NCBI GenBank assembly: GCA_943789355.1
Contig: CALSTU010000002.1
Location: 248,001-312,000, forward strand
DNA: 64,000 bases
DNA from: UBA7430 sp002478765
Lineage (GTDB): Bacteria; Bacteroidota; Bacteroidia; Flavobacteriales; UBA7430
Reading direction: 5' to 3'
Positions 1 through 8,755 of this stretch are shown here, piece by piece. Each line of letters opens with the position of its first letter. The stretch's first letter is position 1. The position numbers and the translations under genes are program-made. The notes beneath the pieces are model-generated. The model ran no database searches and was not told where the DNA came from. It saw nothing but the letters and a program-made list of their open reading frames with translations.

Positions 1-317
1 ATGACTCTTGTATTTTCATTTTGGAGTTCTGTTCTGATAAAATTCAGCAGCAGCAAGCCAACATCATCACCTTCCAAATGAACGTCTAGAATAATGAGAG
101 CTATATCGTCATTACTCATTAATATTTGTTTCGTCTCATTTATTGTGTAAGACTCTAGTATTTTAAAACCTCTCCCTGCATAGGACATTTTCTTAAGAAG
201 TAATCCGGTTGCTTTCTGAACAGAAAACCGATCATCTACAACCAATACTTTCCAATATTGATCATCAATTTTTGTTTGTTCAACATCTGTAATTACTTCG
301 GAAACTTCGTGCTTCAT
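1..317 (-). CDS. Response regulator receiver protein, DUF3369-like (partial, C-terminus off the window)
   Basis: About 105 residues are visible from an ATG at 317. They form a CheY-like receiver: a VLVVDD acidic pocket near residue 25 and the phospho-acceptor strand IILDVHLEGDD near residues 75-85, then GLLLLNFIRTEL. The wording DVHLEGDDVGL..IR.EL resembles receivers of the DUF3369 response-regulator family, whose longer members end in output domains such as HD-GYP. The output domain here lies beyond base 1, so the output is unknown. It follows the gene at 332-775 by 14 bases on the same strand, so the two are probably co-transcribed. Confidence 0.8.
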   Translation of the reverse strand, partial: MKHEVSEVITDVEQTKIDDQYWKVLVVDDRFSVQKATGLLLKKMSYAGRGFKILESYTINETKQILMSNDDIALIILDVHLEGDDVGLLLLNFIRTELQNENTRV

Positions 318-331
318 AATAAACTGATATA

Positions 332-775
332 TTAGTTAATAGATGGGGGCAGCAGACAAGAATCTAGGGCGGATTTAGCGTGTTTTGAAAGTATTTTTAA
401 AGTTGCAAAATTACCTGCTTCTCTTAAAATAGTTTGAAAAATTAAATGTTTATCTTTTTCATAATCACTCACAGAGGTATGGGAGAGAATCATCTGAATG
501 TGACTTATACTTGCTAAAATTTTATAATCCTTATGAGAAAGTCTTTTCGTTTTTGTCGTTCCAATTTTGAGCTTTTTTTTTAAATCAATAAATGTGTAAG
601 ACACCAAAACTTCTTGAGATAAACGATCAATCGTATCTACCATCTCAGTAACTCTTTCATACTCAATTGACATTTCTTGATCTTTCAAAATGTATACATA
701 CACCGAAGCTATTTCAGTCAGTATGGTTATGTCATTTACCTTATTTGATATCTTTAATTCAGAGAAATCACTCAT
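332..775 (-). CDS. Hypothetical protein upstream of a response regulator
   Basis: A 147-residue protein I do not recognise. It has no signal peptide, membrane segment or cysteine cluster. It looks mainly alpha-helical and cytoplasmic, with a charged middle part (KKKLKIGTTKTKRLSHKDYK). It is the first gene of a two-gene unit with the receiver protein that follows 14 bases later, so a role in the same signalling pathway is an inference from position only. The 150 bases upstream contain an AT dinucleotide run (about 791-806) and no clear TAnnTTTG element. Confidence 0.55.
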   Translation of the reverse strand: MSDFSELKISNKVNDITILTEIASVYVYILKDQEMSIEYERVTEMVDTIDRLSQEVLVSYTFIDLKKKLKIGTTKTKRLSHKDYKILASISHIQMILSHTSVSDYEKDKHLIFQTILREAGNFATLKILSKHAKSALDSCLLPPSIN

Positions 776-931
776 TACATCAGTACTAATAAATATATAT
801 ATATATGTAAAGTTATTAATTTTTAATATCCTCTACAAGTAAATGTGCTTAATTATTGGTGATGATTGTTTTAAAAAAAGAAAAAAGTGTAACTGAACTG
901 AATAGAAGATCCGCCTATGGCTGATTGCGGA

Positions 932-1759
932 TTAATCTTCCGTGAGAAAAACAATGGAAGCCCGCACAACACGGTTGAGCTCTGAAGGTAAATTTGTTCC
1001 TTCATAGGGATGAGTCGCTCCAAAAGTATGACCAGCTTTGTCAATTTTTAATAGTTCAGACCCGTTTACCGTATGATGTAATTCTTTAGCCTCACTAAAA
1101 TCCACAGCAGTGTCATTTGTACCGTGAATTATGAGTAAGGGTACATCGATGGCTCGACTGTTCTCTAGAACATCCAGTCTACGTTCATGCTTTTTATAAT
1201 TCTCGTAAAATTGATAATATAGAGGCATCATTTGCATGGTTCTTCCATTATAAATGTATTGAACTCCTGTTTCACGCCAATCAGATCGTTCGGCTGGAAA
1301 TCGTCTTTTAAAATCACAAACCGAGGCCCAAGTAATCGCTTTTTTAATTCTTTGATCTTGTGAAGTTCTGAGTAATGCAATCCCTCCCCCTCTACTATGA
1401 CCCATTACAGCTAATTTCGATAGATTAACATCTAACTCTGATGACTGAAGCCAATCGATTACGAGACCTAATTCATTGAGTTCAATCTCATAATTGTTAT
1501 TTCCAAAAGCCTCTAAATCAACAAAATCGACTGGATGATCAGACGTAACTCCGTTGTGAGAAAAATTAAACTTTATGAACAAAAAACCTTGTGCCGCGAA
1601 TGTATTAGCAAATACATTTGACGCCCCCCAATCCTTGAAACCTTTGTATCCATGAACATAAATGATTGGTATCATAGACCGCGAAGATTCAGAATACCTA
1701 TAATCTATAGATATGATTCGTTGGTTCGTTCCTACTATTTCGATATGCTTTTCAATCAT
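932..1759 (-). CDS. Alpha/beta hydrolase (dienelactone-hydrolase-like serine hydrolase)
   Basis: 275 residues with the alpha/beta hydrolase pattern: IIYVHGYKGFKDWG (oxyanion-loop region), the nucleophile elbow GHSRGGG (Ser near residue 122), LLIIHGTNDTAVDF (acid region) and GHTFG (catalytic His). No signal peptide, so cytoplasmic. Substrate unknown; the family includes acyl-ester and peptide hydrolases. It is the last gene of a four-gene operon, and its ATG overlaps the stop of the pterin dehydratase gene by four bases (ATGA at 1756-1759). Confidence 0.85.
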   Translation of the reverse strand: MIEKHIEIVGTNQRIISIDYRYSESSRSMIPIIYVHGYKGFKDWGASNVFANTFAAQGFLFIKFNFSHNGVTSDHPVDFVDLEAFGNNNYEIELNELGLVIDWLQSSELDVNLSKLAVMGHSRGGGIALLRTSQDQRIKKAITWASVCDFKRRFPAERSDWRETGVQYIYNGRTMQMMPLYYQFYENYKKHERRLDVLENSRAIDVPLLIIHGTNDTAVDFSEAKELHHTVNGSELLKIDKAGHTFGATHPYEGTNLPSELNRVVRASIVFLTED

Positions 1760-1986
1760 ATCAACTGATCTATCAAACGGGTCAAAAGAAAATCTTTTTC
1801 CGTAATTGCATCTCCCGCATCATGCGTACAAAATGTCAAGGTCAATCTGTTGTATACATTATGAATTTCGGGGTGGTGATTTTCTCTTTCACACAATTCA
1901 GCAACACCATTAATAAAATCAATAGCTTCTCTAAAACTGTTGAATGTATAATCTTTAACTAGTTTCCCTTCTTTTTCTTTCCACAT
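1756..1986 (-). CDS. 4a-hydroxytetrahydrobiopterin dehydratase (pterin-4-alpha-carbinolamine dehydratase)
   Basis: 76 residues, slightly shorter than the usual 90-110. The family signature is plain: ENHHPEIHNVYNRL, then THDAG.AITEKD. The enzyme dehydrates 4a-carbinolamine pterin during recycling of the cofactor of aromatic amino acid hydroxylases. In bacteria it also occurs with other pterin uses. It sits between bshA (11-base gap) and the hydrolase (4-base overlap). No aromatic amino acid hydroxylase gene is visible in the window, so the pathway link cannot be shown here. Confidence 0.87.
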   Translation of the reverse strand: MWKEKEGKLVKDYTFNSFREAIDFINGVAELCERENHHPEIHNVYNRLTLTFCTHDAGDAITEKDFLLTRLIDQLI

Positions 1987-1997
1987 ATTCCATCCGT

Positions 1998-3152
1998 TTA
2001 AATTGCTGATTTTGAACGCTGATTGTTCGATTTGCCCAAAGCTTCCTGATACACCTCTTCATAAAGAGGTAAAATCTTAGGTAGATCGTAGTGTTTAGCG
2101 ATCTGATTTGCTTGTACGGAAAAACTGCGATACTTTTCGCCATCACTCAGTAAGGAAATCGCATCATCAGCCATTTTATCCAAATCTCCAACCTCAGATG
2201 TGAAACCTGTTTTACCATCAATATTTACGCGAGCTAAACCACCGATATTCGTTGATATTACGGGGATCGATGCAGCCATAGCTTCGAGAGCAACCAAACC
2301 AAAACTTTCTTTCTCTGAAGGCAATAAAAACAGATCGGATATGGCTAATAAACGTGACACATCTTTTATTTTACCTAAAAATTTAACATCATCAGAACAC
2401 CCCATTTCACGGCATAAATACTCGGCAACCTCTCTTTGTGGTCCATCTCCAACCATTAAAAGTTTTACCGGCAACTTTGACCTTACTTTTGCAAAAATTC
2501 GGATTACATCAGTAACTCTTTTCACAGGTCTAAAATTAGAAATATGAATGATGATCTTTTCTTTTCCAGATGTGAAGTGTGCATGTAGGTCTTGATCGAA
2601 AATGTAATTGTGTAAGCTAAAATCGATGAAGTTTGGGATTACCTTAATTTCATTTCGAATGGCAAAATAAGATAATGTTTCTTCCTTCAAACTTTGCGAA
2701 ACAGCAGTGACTACATCCGAATGATTGATTGAAAATGTAACGGCTGGGGTTATCGTAGGATTTTTCCCTACCAAGCTTATATCTGTTCCGTGAAGTGTTG
2801 TTACTATGGGGATATTTATTCCTTCATCTGCAAGCATTTGCTTCGCTAAATAAGCAACATAGGCATGGGGTATGGCATAATGAACATGTAATAAATCTAA
2901 TTTCTCAAACTTGACGACATCCAACAACTTACAGGCTAAACTAAGCTCGTAAGGAGGGTAATCGAATAGTGGATAGTCTACGACTCTAACCTCATGAAAG
3001 ACCACATTGTTCATCTGTTCGCTTAATCGAACCGGCTGTCGATATGCTATAATATGAACCTCATGCCCCTTATCTGCCAAAGCCTTACCTAACTCGGTTG
3101 CTACGATACCACTACCACCAAAAGTTGGGTAACAAACAATTCCTATTCTCAT
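1998..3152 (-). CDS. bshA: N-acetyl-alpha-D-glucosaminyl L-malate synthase BshA
   Basis: 384-residue GT4 glycosyltransferase, the normal family length. The N-terminus MRIGIVCYPTFGGSG and the loop TTLHGTDISLVG are typical of BshA. The C-terminal lobe has the GT4 motifs NFRPVKR, VGDGP and the donor-binding EKESFGLVALEAMA. BshA joins GlcNAc from UDP-GlcNAc to L-malate, the first step of bacillithiol synthesis. Its start lies three bases after the stop of the GH3/serine-hydrolase gene, so the two are translated from one message. bshB and bshC are not in the window. Confidence 0.93.
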   Translation of the reverse strand: MRIGIVCYPTFGGSGIVATELGKALADKGHEVHIIAYRQPVRLSEQMNNVVFHEVRVVDYPLFDYPPYELSLACKLLDVVKFEKLDLLHVHYAIPHAYVAYLAKQMLADEGINIPIVTTLHGTDISLVGKNPTITPAVTFSINHSDVVTAVSQSLKEETLSYFAIRNEIKVIPNFIDFSLHNYIFDQDLHAHFTSGKEKIIIHISNFRPVKRVTDVIRIFAKVRSKLPVKLLMVGDGPQREVAEYLCREMGCSDDVKFLGKIKDVSRLLAISDLFLLPSEKESFGLVALEAMAASIPVISTNIGGLARVNIDGKTGFTSEVGDLDKMADDAISLLSDGEKYRSFSVQANQIAKHYDLPKILPLYEEVYQEALGKSNNQRSKSAI

Positions 3153-3155
3153 AAC

Positions 3156-6074
3156 TTATTCTATTGACTTGTAAATTACTTCTTGAATTCGAGTTCTAAA
3201 ATTCTCTCTCACCAAGATAAAATTTTCAGCAGATGGATGAATTCTATTTGATAAAAAAACATAAATTAAATCATGTTCAGGGTCTGCCCATACCATTGTT
3301 CCCGTAAATCCTGAATGACCATAACTTGAAGGCGATGCCTGCTTGCAAGTGGGTCCTTCTGAGTCATCAATGACCGGTTTATCGAAGCCAATTCCTCTGC
3401 GATTATTTTTACGACAATACTGACACGAAGTAAATTCTTTCAAAGTCTTTTCTTCCACATATCTCTTACCTCCATACACGCCTCCATTAAGAAACATTTG
3501 CATGAGCTTTGCCAGATCATTAGCATTTGAGAAGAGCCCTGCATGACCGCCTACTCCGTTTTGCATTGCCGCACCAGGATCGTGCACATAACCCCTTAGC
3601 AATTGCTGTCTAAAGTAGGTGTCATTTTCTGTTGGCACGATTTTTTGCGCATCAAACTTATCCAACGGATGATATCCGGTTAAGTCAGCGCCAAGGTCTT
3701 CATATATTCGATCTTGTACTAAATCTTTCAAAGAGGCTCCTTCTTGCTTCTCAATAACTTCCTTTAGCATGTAATAGGGAAGATCACTGTATTTGTAGCC
3801 TTTTTCTTCTCGCATTTTAGAATGAATGACGCGATCCATGATCGTATCCAGATAAACCTCACTCATAAAAACCCTTTCAGCAACTTGGATTTGATAGTCA
3901 CCCTCTTGCTTGTTGGAGTAAATCTCAGTATTTAAGCTGCCATTTTCATTTAAAGTTTCACGATAAAATGGAATCCAAGGCCATAATCGGGCATTGTGGC
4001 TCAGCATCTTCCTTGAAGTTAATTTCGCCTTGGATGAGGTGTCATCAATACTCAAATATTTAGCAATCCTCTTGTCTATATTGAAAACACCGGCATCGAC
4101 ATTTTGCATGATTATGGGTAAAGTAGAGGCTATCTTTGTTATGGATGCAATATCGTATACATCAAATTCATCAACCGCATTCAGACTGTCATAGGTATGA
4201 TGTCCAAAACTCTTGTGATAAATGACTTTTCCCTCTTTGGCAACAAGAACTTGGCAACCGGGTGTCGCTTTCATTTTTATAGCTTCATTAACCAGTGTAT
4301 CTATCAATGCAAGGGTGTCTCTATTTGCACCTACCTCTTCGGGTAAAGTATACTTAAGTCGATGAATAGAATTTAATTCCAGCCCAAACCCAGCCGTATA
4401 ATCTTCCGAAAGACTTACAGGCAATTTCCCATCAACAGAAATAGCTCCAAACAAAGTTTGTGCGGCTAAGGACTGCATGGATTTTGAGTTTTGATAAGCC
4501 ACCACTATTGAATTTACCTGCGTCAAATAGTCCGCGTTAAGAAGACTGTAGGGGTTGGAAAAGACGACCAATGTTACGGAAGTCTCACGGGAGGCTCTTC
4601 GTATCATTTCTTTTTGGAGGGTTGAAATTTTGTATGATTTCCATGGAGAATCATTGGGCTTATGAACAGAGATAATCAGTTGATCAAAATCTGAAGCTTC
4701 ATCCATAGTCGTGTCAAATCTATGAACATTTGTATACCTCTTCAACTGACGAACAAACGGTTCAGCACTCGAATCACCCAATGTTAACACAGCTATGTTT
4801 TGATTCTTAAGATCAATGAAGGGTAATTGATTATCGGTGTTTTTCAAGAGTGTTAAAGCTGATGACTCCAAATTTCGTCTTAGGTATTCTGTTTTCTCGT
4901 CCTGAGCCCTCTTAGCAACATGTGTCGTTTCAAGTATTCCTAAAGAAGATAACCTAAGCCATTCTTTAGCTTTCAAAATCTTATGACACGATTCGTTAAT
5001 TCGCTCCACTGACAACGCACCATTCTCAATAGCTATGTGTATGGATTTAATGGCTGCAGGAACATCTTCAGGAAAGAGCAAAACATCATTCCCTGCCTGA
5101 AGAGCCGCAACTTCTAGGTCTCCACTTTCGAAGTAATCACTAACACCCTTCATGTTGAGAGCATCCGTGAAAACGAGCCCTCTAAAATTCAACTCTTGCT
5201 GCAACATGGTGTCTACCACATAAGGTGACAAAGTACTCGCTCTGTTATGAGTTGAATCAAGTGAGGGGATGTTTAAGTGAGCCACCATAACCGAAGCCAC
5301 TCCGGCATCTACAATCTTTTTGAAAGGAACTAAATCTAAGGAATCAATCCTTGATTTAGAATGCTGTATGACGGGTAATGTTTTGTGCGAGTCAGATTCT
5401 GTGTCTCCGTGCCCAGGAAAGTGTTTTGCACAAGCTAAAACACCTGAATCTTGCATTCCGTGCATCAAAGCAATAGCCTTTCGGCTCACATTTAGGGGGT
5501 CCTCACCATAGGATCTTGCATTGATGATAGGGTTTAAAGGATTAGAATTTACATCAACAACCGGAGTGAAATTAAAATGTATTCCCATGGTCTTACATTC
5601 ATTCGCAATAGCAACCCCCATCTCGTAAAGTAGACTGTCATTTTGAATGGCACCTAGGGTCATGTTCCAAGGGTAGGCATCTAAACTGTCTATCCGCATG
5701 GCAAGTCCCCATTCCCCGTCAATTCCATTCATCAAAGGTGTCTTTGATTTTGACTGAAACCGATTTACCAGAATGTTGTGATCATTGGGTGAAGACTGAA
5801 AGTAAATAAGACCTCCTAAACCGTATGTTTCAATTAACGTATCTACCTTTAAGTAATCCTCTTCATCTGAGTGCTTTCCATTGGCAGCCACCATAAACAA
5901 CTGCCCTATCTTTTCGTCAAGGCTCATTGTCTGAATCAAAGAGTCAGCCCAGGGACTCTCCACCCGCATGTAAGGTGGCGCAATTGGAGGCTCAGGTATC
6001 GTGACCGAGCTATCTCCCCAAAAGCCCCAAACACTGGAAAAGACAATGAATAAGCTGATAAGTCTTGTGTACAT
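3156..6074 (-). CDS. Glycoside hydrolase family 3 (beta-N-acetylglucosaminidase-like) fused to a class C beta-lactamase-type serine hydrolase
   Basis: 972 residues with an N-terminal signal peptide (residues 1-20), so periplasmic or surface. Residues 45-370 are a NagZ-like GH3 barrel: KHFPGHGDTESDSH (residues 217-230, with the general acid/base Asp-His pair) and FTDALNMKG with the nucleophile Asp304. Residues 400-560 form the GH3 C-terminal domain. Residues 585-970 are a penicillin-binding/beta-lactamase fold with SITK (Ser644, Lys647), a YSDL second motif and a terminal GHSGFTG. This two-enzyme architecture is known in Bacteroidota. A role in peptidoglycan sugar and peptide turnover is likely but not shown. 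It heads the bshA operon. Confidence 0.9.
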   Translation of the reverse strand: MYTRLISLFIVFSSVWGFWGDSSVTIPEPPIAPPYMRVESPWADSLIQTMSLDEKIGQLFMVAANGKHSDEEDYLKVDTLIETYGLGGLIYFQSSPNDHNILVNRFQSKSKTPLMNGIDGEWGLAMRIDSLDAYPWNMTLGAIQNDSLLYEMGVAIANECKTMGIHFNFTPVVDVNSNPLNPIINARSYGEDPLNVSRKAIALMHGMQDSGVLACAKHFPGHGDTESDSHKTLPVIQHSKSRIDSLDLVPFKKIVDAGVASVMVAHLNIPSLDSTHNRASTLSPYVVDTMLQQELNFRGLVFTDALNMKGVSDYFESGDLEVAALQAGNDVLLFPEDVPAAIKSIHIAIENGALSVERINESCHKILKAKEWLRLSSLGILETTHVAKRAQDEKTEYLRRNLESSALTLLKNTDNQLPFIDLKNQNIAVLTLGDSSAEPFVRQLKRYTNVHRFDTTMDEASDFDQLIISVHKPNDSPWKSYKISTLQKEMIRRASRETSVTLVVFSNPYSLLNADYLTQVNSIVVAYQNSKSMQSLAAQTLFGAISVDGKLPVSLSEDYTAGFGLELNSIHRLKYTLPEEVGANRDTLALIDTLVNEAIKMKATPGCQVLVAKEGKVIYHKSFGHHTYDSLNAVDEFDVYDIASITKIASTLPIIMQNVDAGVFNIDKRIAKYLSIDDTSSKAKLTSRKMLSHNARLWPWIPFYRETLNENGSLNTEIYSNKQEGDYQIQVAERVFMSEVYLDTIMDRVIHSKMREEKGYKYSDLPYYMLKEVIEKQEGASLKDLVQDRIYEDLGADLTGYHPLDKFDAQKIVPTENDTYFRQQLLRGYVHDPGAAMQNGVGGHAGLFSNANDLAKLMQMFLNGGVYGGKRYVEEKTLKEFTSCQYCRKNNRRGIGFDKPVIDDSEGPTCKQASPSSYGHSGFTGTMVWADPEHDLIYVFLSNRIHPSAENFILVRENFRTRIQEVIYKSIE

Positions 6075-6370
6075 GACAATGAATGATAATGCGTCCGCTT
6101 TGAAATTTAAAACCTTCTTAAAAATACATAGAAATGTTTCAGAAAGTGAATCCGAGGGGGTTAAAATAGAAGAATCTTATCAACAATTAAATAAAAATTA
6201 ATTTGTCTTATTTAAACACTAAAAGAAGTTTACAAACACGTGATCAAGGCTTACATGAGTAATTTTGTGGTTTCTTTTTTTTCGAATGATTTAAAATGAG
6301 ACAACTTATTCACAAGACTATTATTTGGTTGTATATTTTTATAATTTTCGAAATTCTTTAAGAGGAACTC

Positions 6371-8701
6371 ATGAAGCTTTGTATTGCAGAAAAGCCCAGC
6401 GTGGCAAGAGAAATAGCTCAGGTTATAGGGGCTACTGAAAAAAAGATCGGTTACTACGAAGGTAATGGATATCAGGTAAGCTGGACTTTTGGGCATTTCT
6501 GTACCTTAAAAGAACCTCATGAATACAATCCCTCCTGGAAAGCTTGGAACCTAAGTTACCTACCTATCCTCCCTCCCGCCTACGAGATTAAACTCATTGA
6601 TAACAAAGGGGTTAAAGACCAATTCGGGGTCATTAAATACTTGGTTGAAAATGCAGAATCTATCATAAACTGTGGCGATGCAGGTCAAGAGGGTGAACTG
6701 ATTCAACGATGGGTTTTGGAACATGCCGGAAACACAAAGCCTATCCAACGGTTGTGGATCTCATCGCTGACCAATGAAGCGATCAAAACAGGGTTTTCTA
6801 AACTTAAAAAAGGGAGCGAGTTTGATCCGCTGTATCATGCGGGTAAGGCCAGAGCAATTGGCGATTGGGTCCTTGGATTTAATGCTACACGCCTTTATAC
6901 GTTGAGATACGGAACCGGCAAACAAGTATTGTCCATTGGAAGAGTTCAGACGCCCACTTTAGCGATGATCGTAAATCGACAAAAAGAGATTGAAAACTTT
7001 AAACCCAAACCCTATTGGGTTTTGGAAACAAAATACAAAGGGGTGCTTTTCTCTGCTGAATCAGGTAAATTTCTTGATCAAAAAAAAGCCAATGAAAAGT
7101 TATCAAAGGTCAAACACGTGGAGTTTGAAATCATTTCTAACGAAACAAAAGAAGGCAAAGAAAGCCCTCTTAGACTCTTTGACCTCACCTCACTTCAAGT
7201 ATCATGCAACAATAGGTTTTCGCTATCTGCAGAGGAGACTCTGAAGACCATACAAAGTTTGTATGAAAAAAAACTCTGCTCCTACCCTCGTGTAGACACC
7301 ACCTTTCTACCCACAGATGTTTATCCTAAAATAGAAGGCATACTCAAAGGTTTGAAAGTCTATGAAAACATTACAACTCCTTTACTGGGAAAACCTATTC
7401 GGAAATCAAAAAAAGTATTTAACGACAAAAAGATTACCGACCACCATGCCATTATCCCTACAGGTCAAAACCCGAGTTCGGGATTAACATACAATGAAAA
7501 AATGGTCTACGATCTGGTTACTAAAAGGTTTATCGCTGCATTCTATCCAGACTGTACCATATCCAACACTACTGTAAAAGGTGATGCTGATACCGTTTTA
7601 TTCCGAACCAACGGAAAACAAATTTTAGATATGGGTTGGCGAATCGTTTACGGAAAAAGCTCCATTGAAGATGGAGAAGATAACATCATGCCAGAATTCG
7701 TTGTGGGTGAAAAAGGTGTACATGAGGCAACCTTAAATGAAAAAAGCACAAAAGCCCCTTCATGGCTTACCGAAGCCTCACTTCTTAGATCTATGGAAAC
7801 AGCGGGCAGACAGGTTGATGATGATGAAATGCGTGATCTTATGAAGGAAAATGGCATTGGAAGGCCGTCAACTAGAGCCGCTGTCATTGAGACGTTATTT
7901 AGAAGGAAATACATTACCAAACAAAAAAAGAAATTGGTTGCTACAGCTACGGGTGTTCAACTGATTGAAACCATACAAAACGAGCTGTTAAAATCTCCAA
8001 AACTCACAGGACAATGGGAAAAAAAACTCAGAGACATTGAGCAAGGTACATACGACGCAAAAGTTTTCTTAAAGGAAATGGAGACCCTTGTTAGTACAGT
8101 AGTCCATGATGTGAAAAATCGTTCATCAGTAAACCGTTTCAGTCAGTCCGATCAAAAGCTTGATGAAAAGGCAAAACCGCTCACGTGCCCTAAATGCAAA
8201 TCTGGCAGTATGCTAAAAGGCAATCAAGCATACGGTTGCAGCGGCTACAAAACAGGGTGTCATTTTACAATCCCTTTTACTCATTTCAACAAAACGCTAA
8301 CTGAAAAACAACTATTTCAACTTCTTAAGACAAAAAAAACAAGCTGGATTAAAGGGTTCGAAAAAGAAAGTTTAAAAGTTGAAGGGAAACTGTTACTCCA
8401 TCCAGATTTATCCATTCAATTAGAACTAAAAGAAGAAGAAACCTTAAAGTGTCCTCGTTGTAAAGAAGGAGAAATCATACCGGGTCGAAATGCCTTTGGC
8501 TGTAATCGTTATAACCTGGGCTGTAAAACCATCATTCCATTTGAACTTTTTGGTAAAAAGCTCACTAAAAACCAAACAAAAAACCTCATCAAAAAAGGGG
8601 AGAGTCCGGTAATCAAGGGCTTTATGATTGATGGACGAGAACAAACAGGAAAACTTAAATTTAACACCGATTATAAAATCTATTTTCAACAAAAGGATTA
8701 A
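6371..8701 (+). CDS. topB: DNA topoisomerase III (type IA)
   Basis: 776 residues. The Toprim domain starts with CIAEKPSVA (Glu7) and has the metal-binding DAGQEGE (Asp103-Glu109). The catalytic tyrosine is Tyr305 in CSYPRVDT, and the later GIGRPSTRA motif is also typical. After about residue 630 there are two zinc-ribbon repeats, CPKC...CSGYKTGC and CPRC...CNRYNLGC, each inside a repeated topo III C-terminal domain with an ITHFN/FELFGK-type segment. The enzyme decatenates DNA through a covalent 5'-phosphotyrosine. The gene stands alone, divergent from the GH3 operon, and ends at a strong hairpin terminator. Confidence 0.95.
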   Translation: MKLCIAEKPSVAREIAQVIGATEKKIGYYEGNGYQVSWTFGHFCTLKEPHEYNPSWKAWNLSYLPILPPAYEIKLIDNKGVKDQFGVIKYLVENAESIINCGDAGQEGELIQRWVLEHAGNTKPIQRLWISSLTNEAIKTGFSKLKKGSEFDPLYHAGKARAIGDWVLGFNATRLYTLRYGTGKQVLSIGRVQTPTLAMIVNRQKEIENFKPKPYWVLETKYKGVLFSAESGKFLDQKKANEKLSKVKHVEFEIISNETKEGKESPLRLFDLTSLQVSCNNRFSLSAEETLKTIQSLYEKKLCSYPRVDTTFLPTDVYPKIEGILKGLKVYENITTPLLGKPIRKSKKVFNDKKITDHHAIIPTGQNPSSGLTYNEKMVYDLVTKRFIAAFYPDCTISNTTVKGDADTVLFRTNGKQILDMGWRIVYGKSSIEDGEDNIMPEFVVGEKGVHEATLNEKSTKAPSWLTEASLLRSMETAGRQVDDDEMRDLMKENGIGRPSTRAAVIETLFRRKYITKQKKKLVATATGVQLIETIQNELLKSPKLTGQWEKKLRDIEQGTYDAKVFLKEMETLVSTVVHDVKNRSSVNRFSQSDQKLDEKAKPLTCPKCKSGSMLKGNQAYGCSGYKTGCHFTIPFTHFNKTLTEKQLFQLLKTKKTSWIKGFEKESLKVEGKLLLHPDLSIQLELKEEETLKCPRCKEGEIIPGRNAFGCNRYNLGCKTIIPFELFGKKLTKNQTKNLIKKGESPVIKGFMIDGREQTGKLKFNTDYKIYFQQKD

Positions 8702-8703
8702 CC

Positions 8704-8735
8704 AAAAAAGCCTCCACAAATGGAGGCTTTTTTTT
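8704..8735. terminator. Bidirectional Rho-independent terminator
   Basis: A 13-bp stem (8704-8716 with 8721-8733) with a CAAA loop, A-rich on the left and followed by a T run on the right. It can serve both topB on the plus strand and the outer-membrane gene that converges from the minus strand. Confidence 0.9.
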
Positions 8736-8755
8736 GGTATGGTTTTAGGCAATAC

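Noticed and set aside
791..806. AT dinucleotide run as a phase-variable switch
   Set aside because: Short, imperfect and in a very AT-rich leader; nothing ties it to expression of the gene at 332-775.
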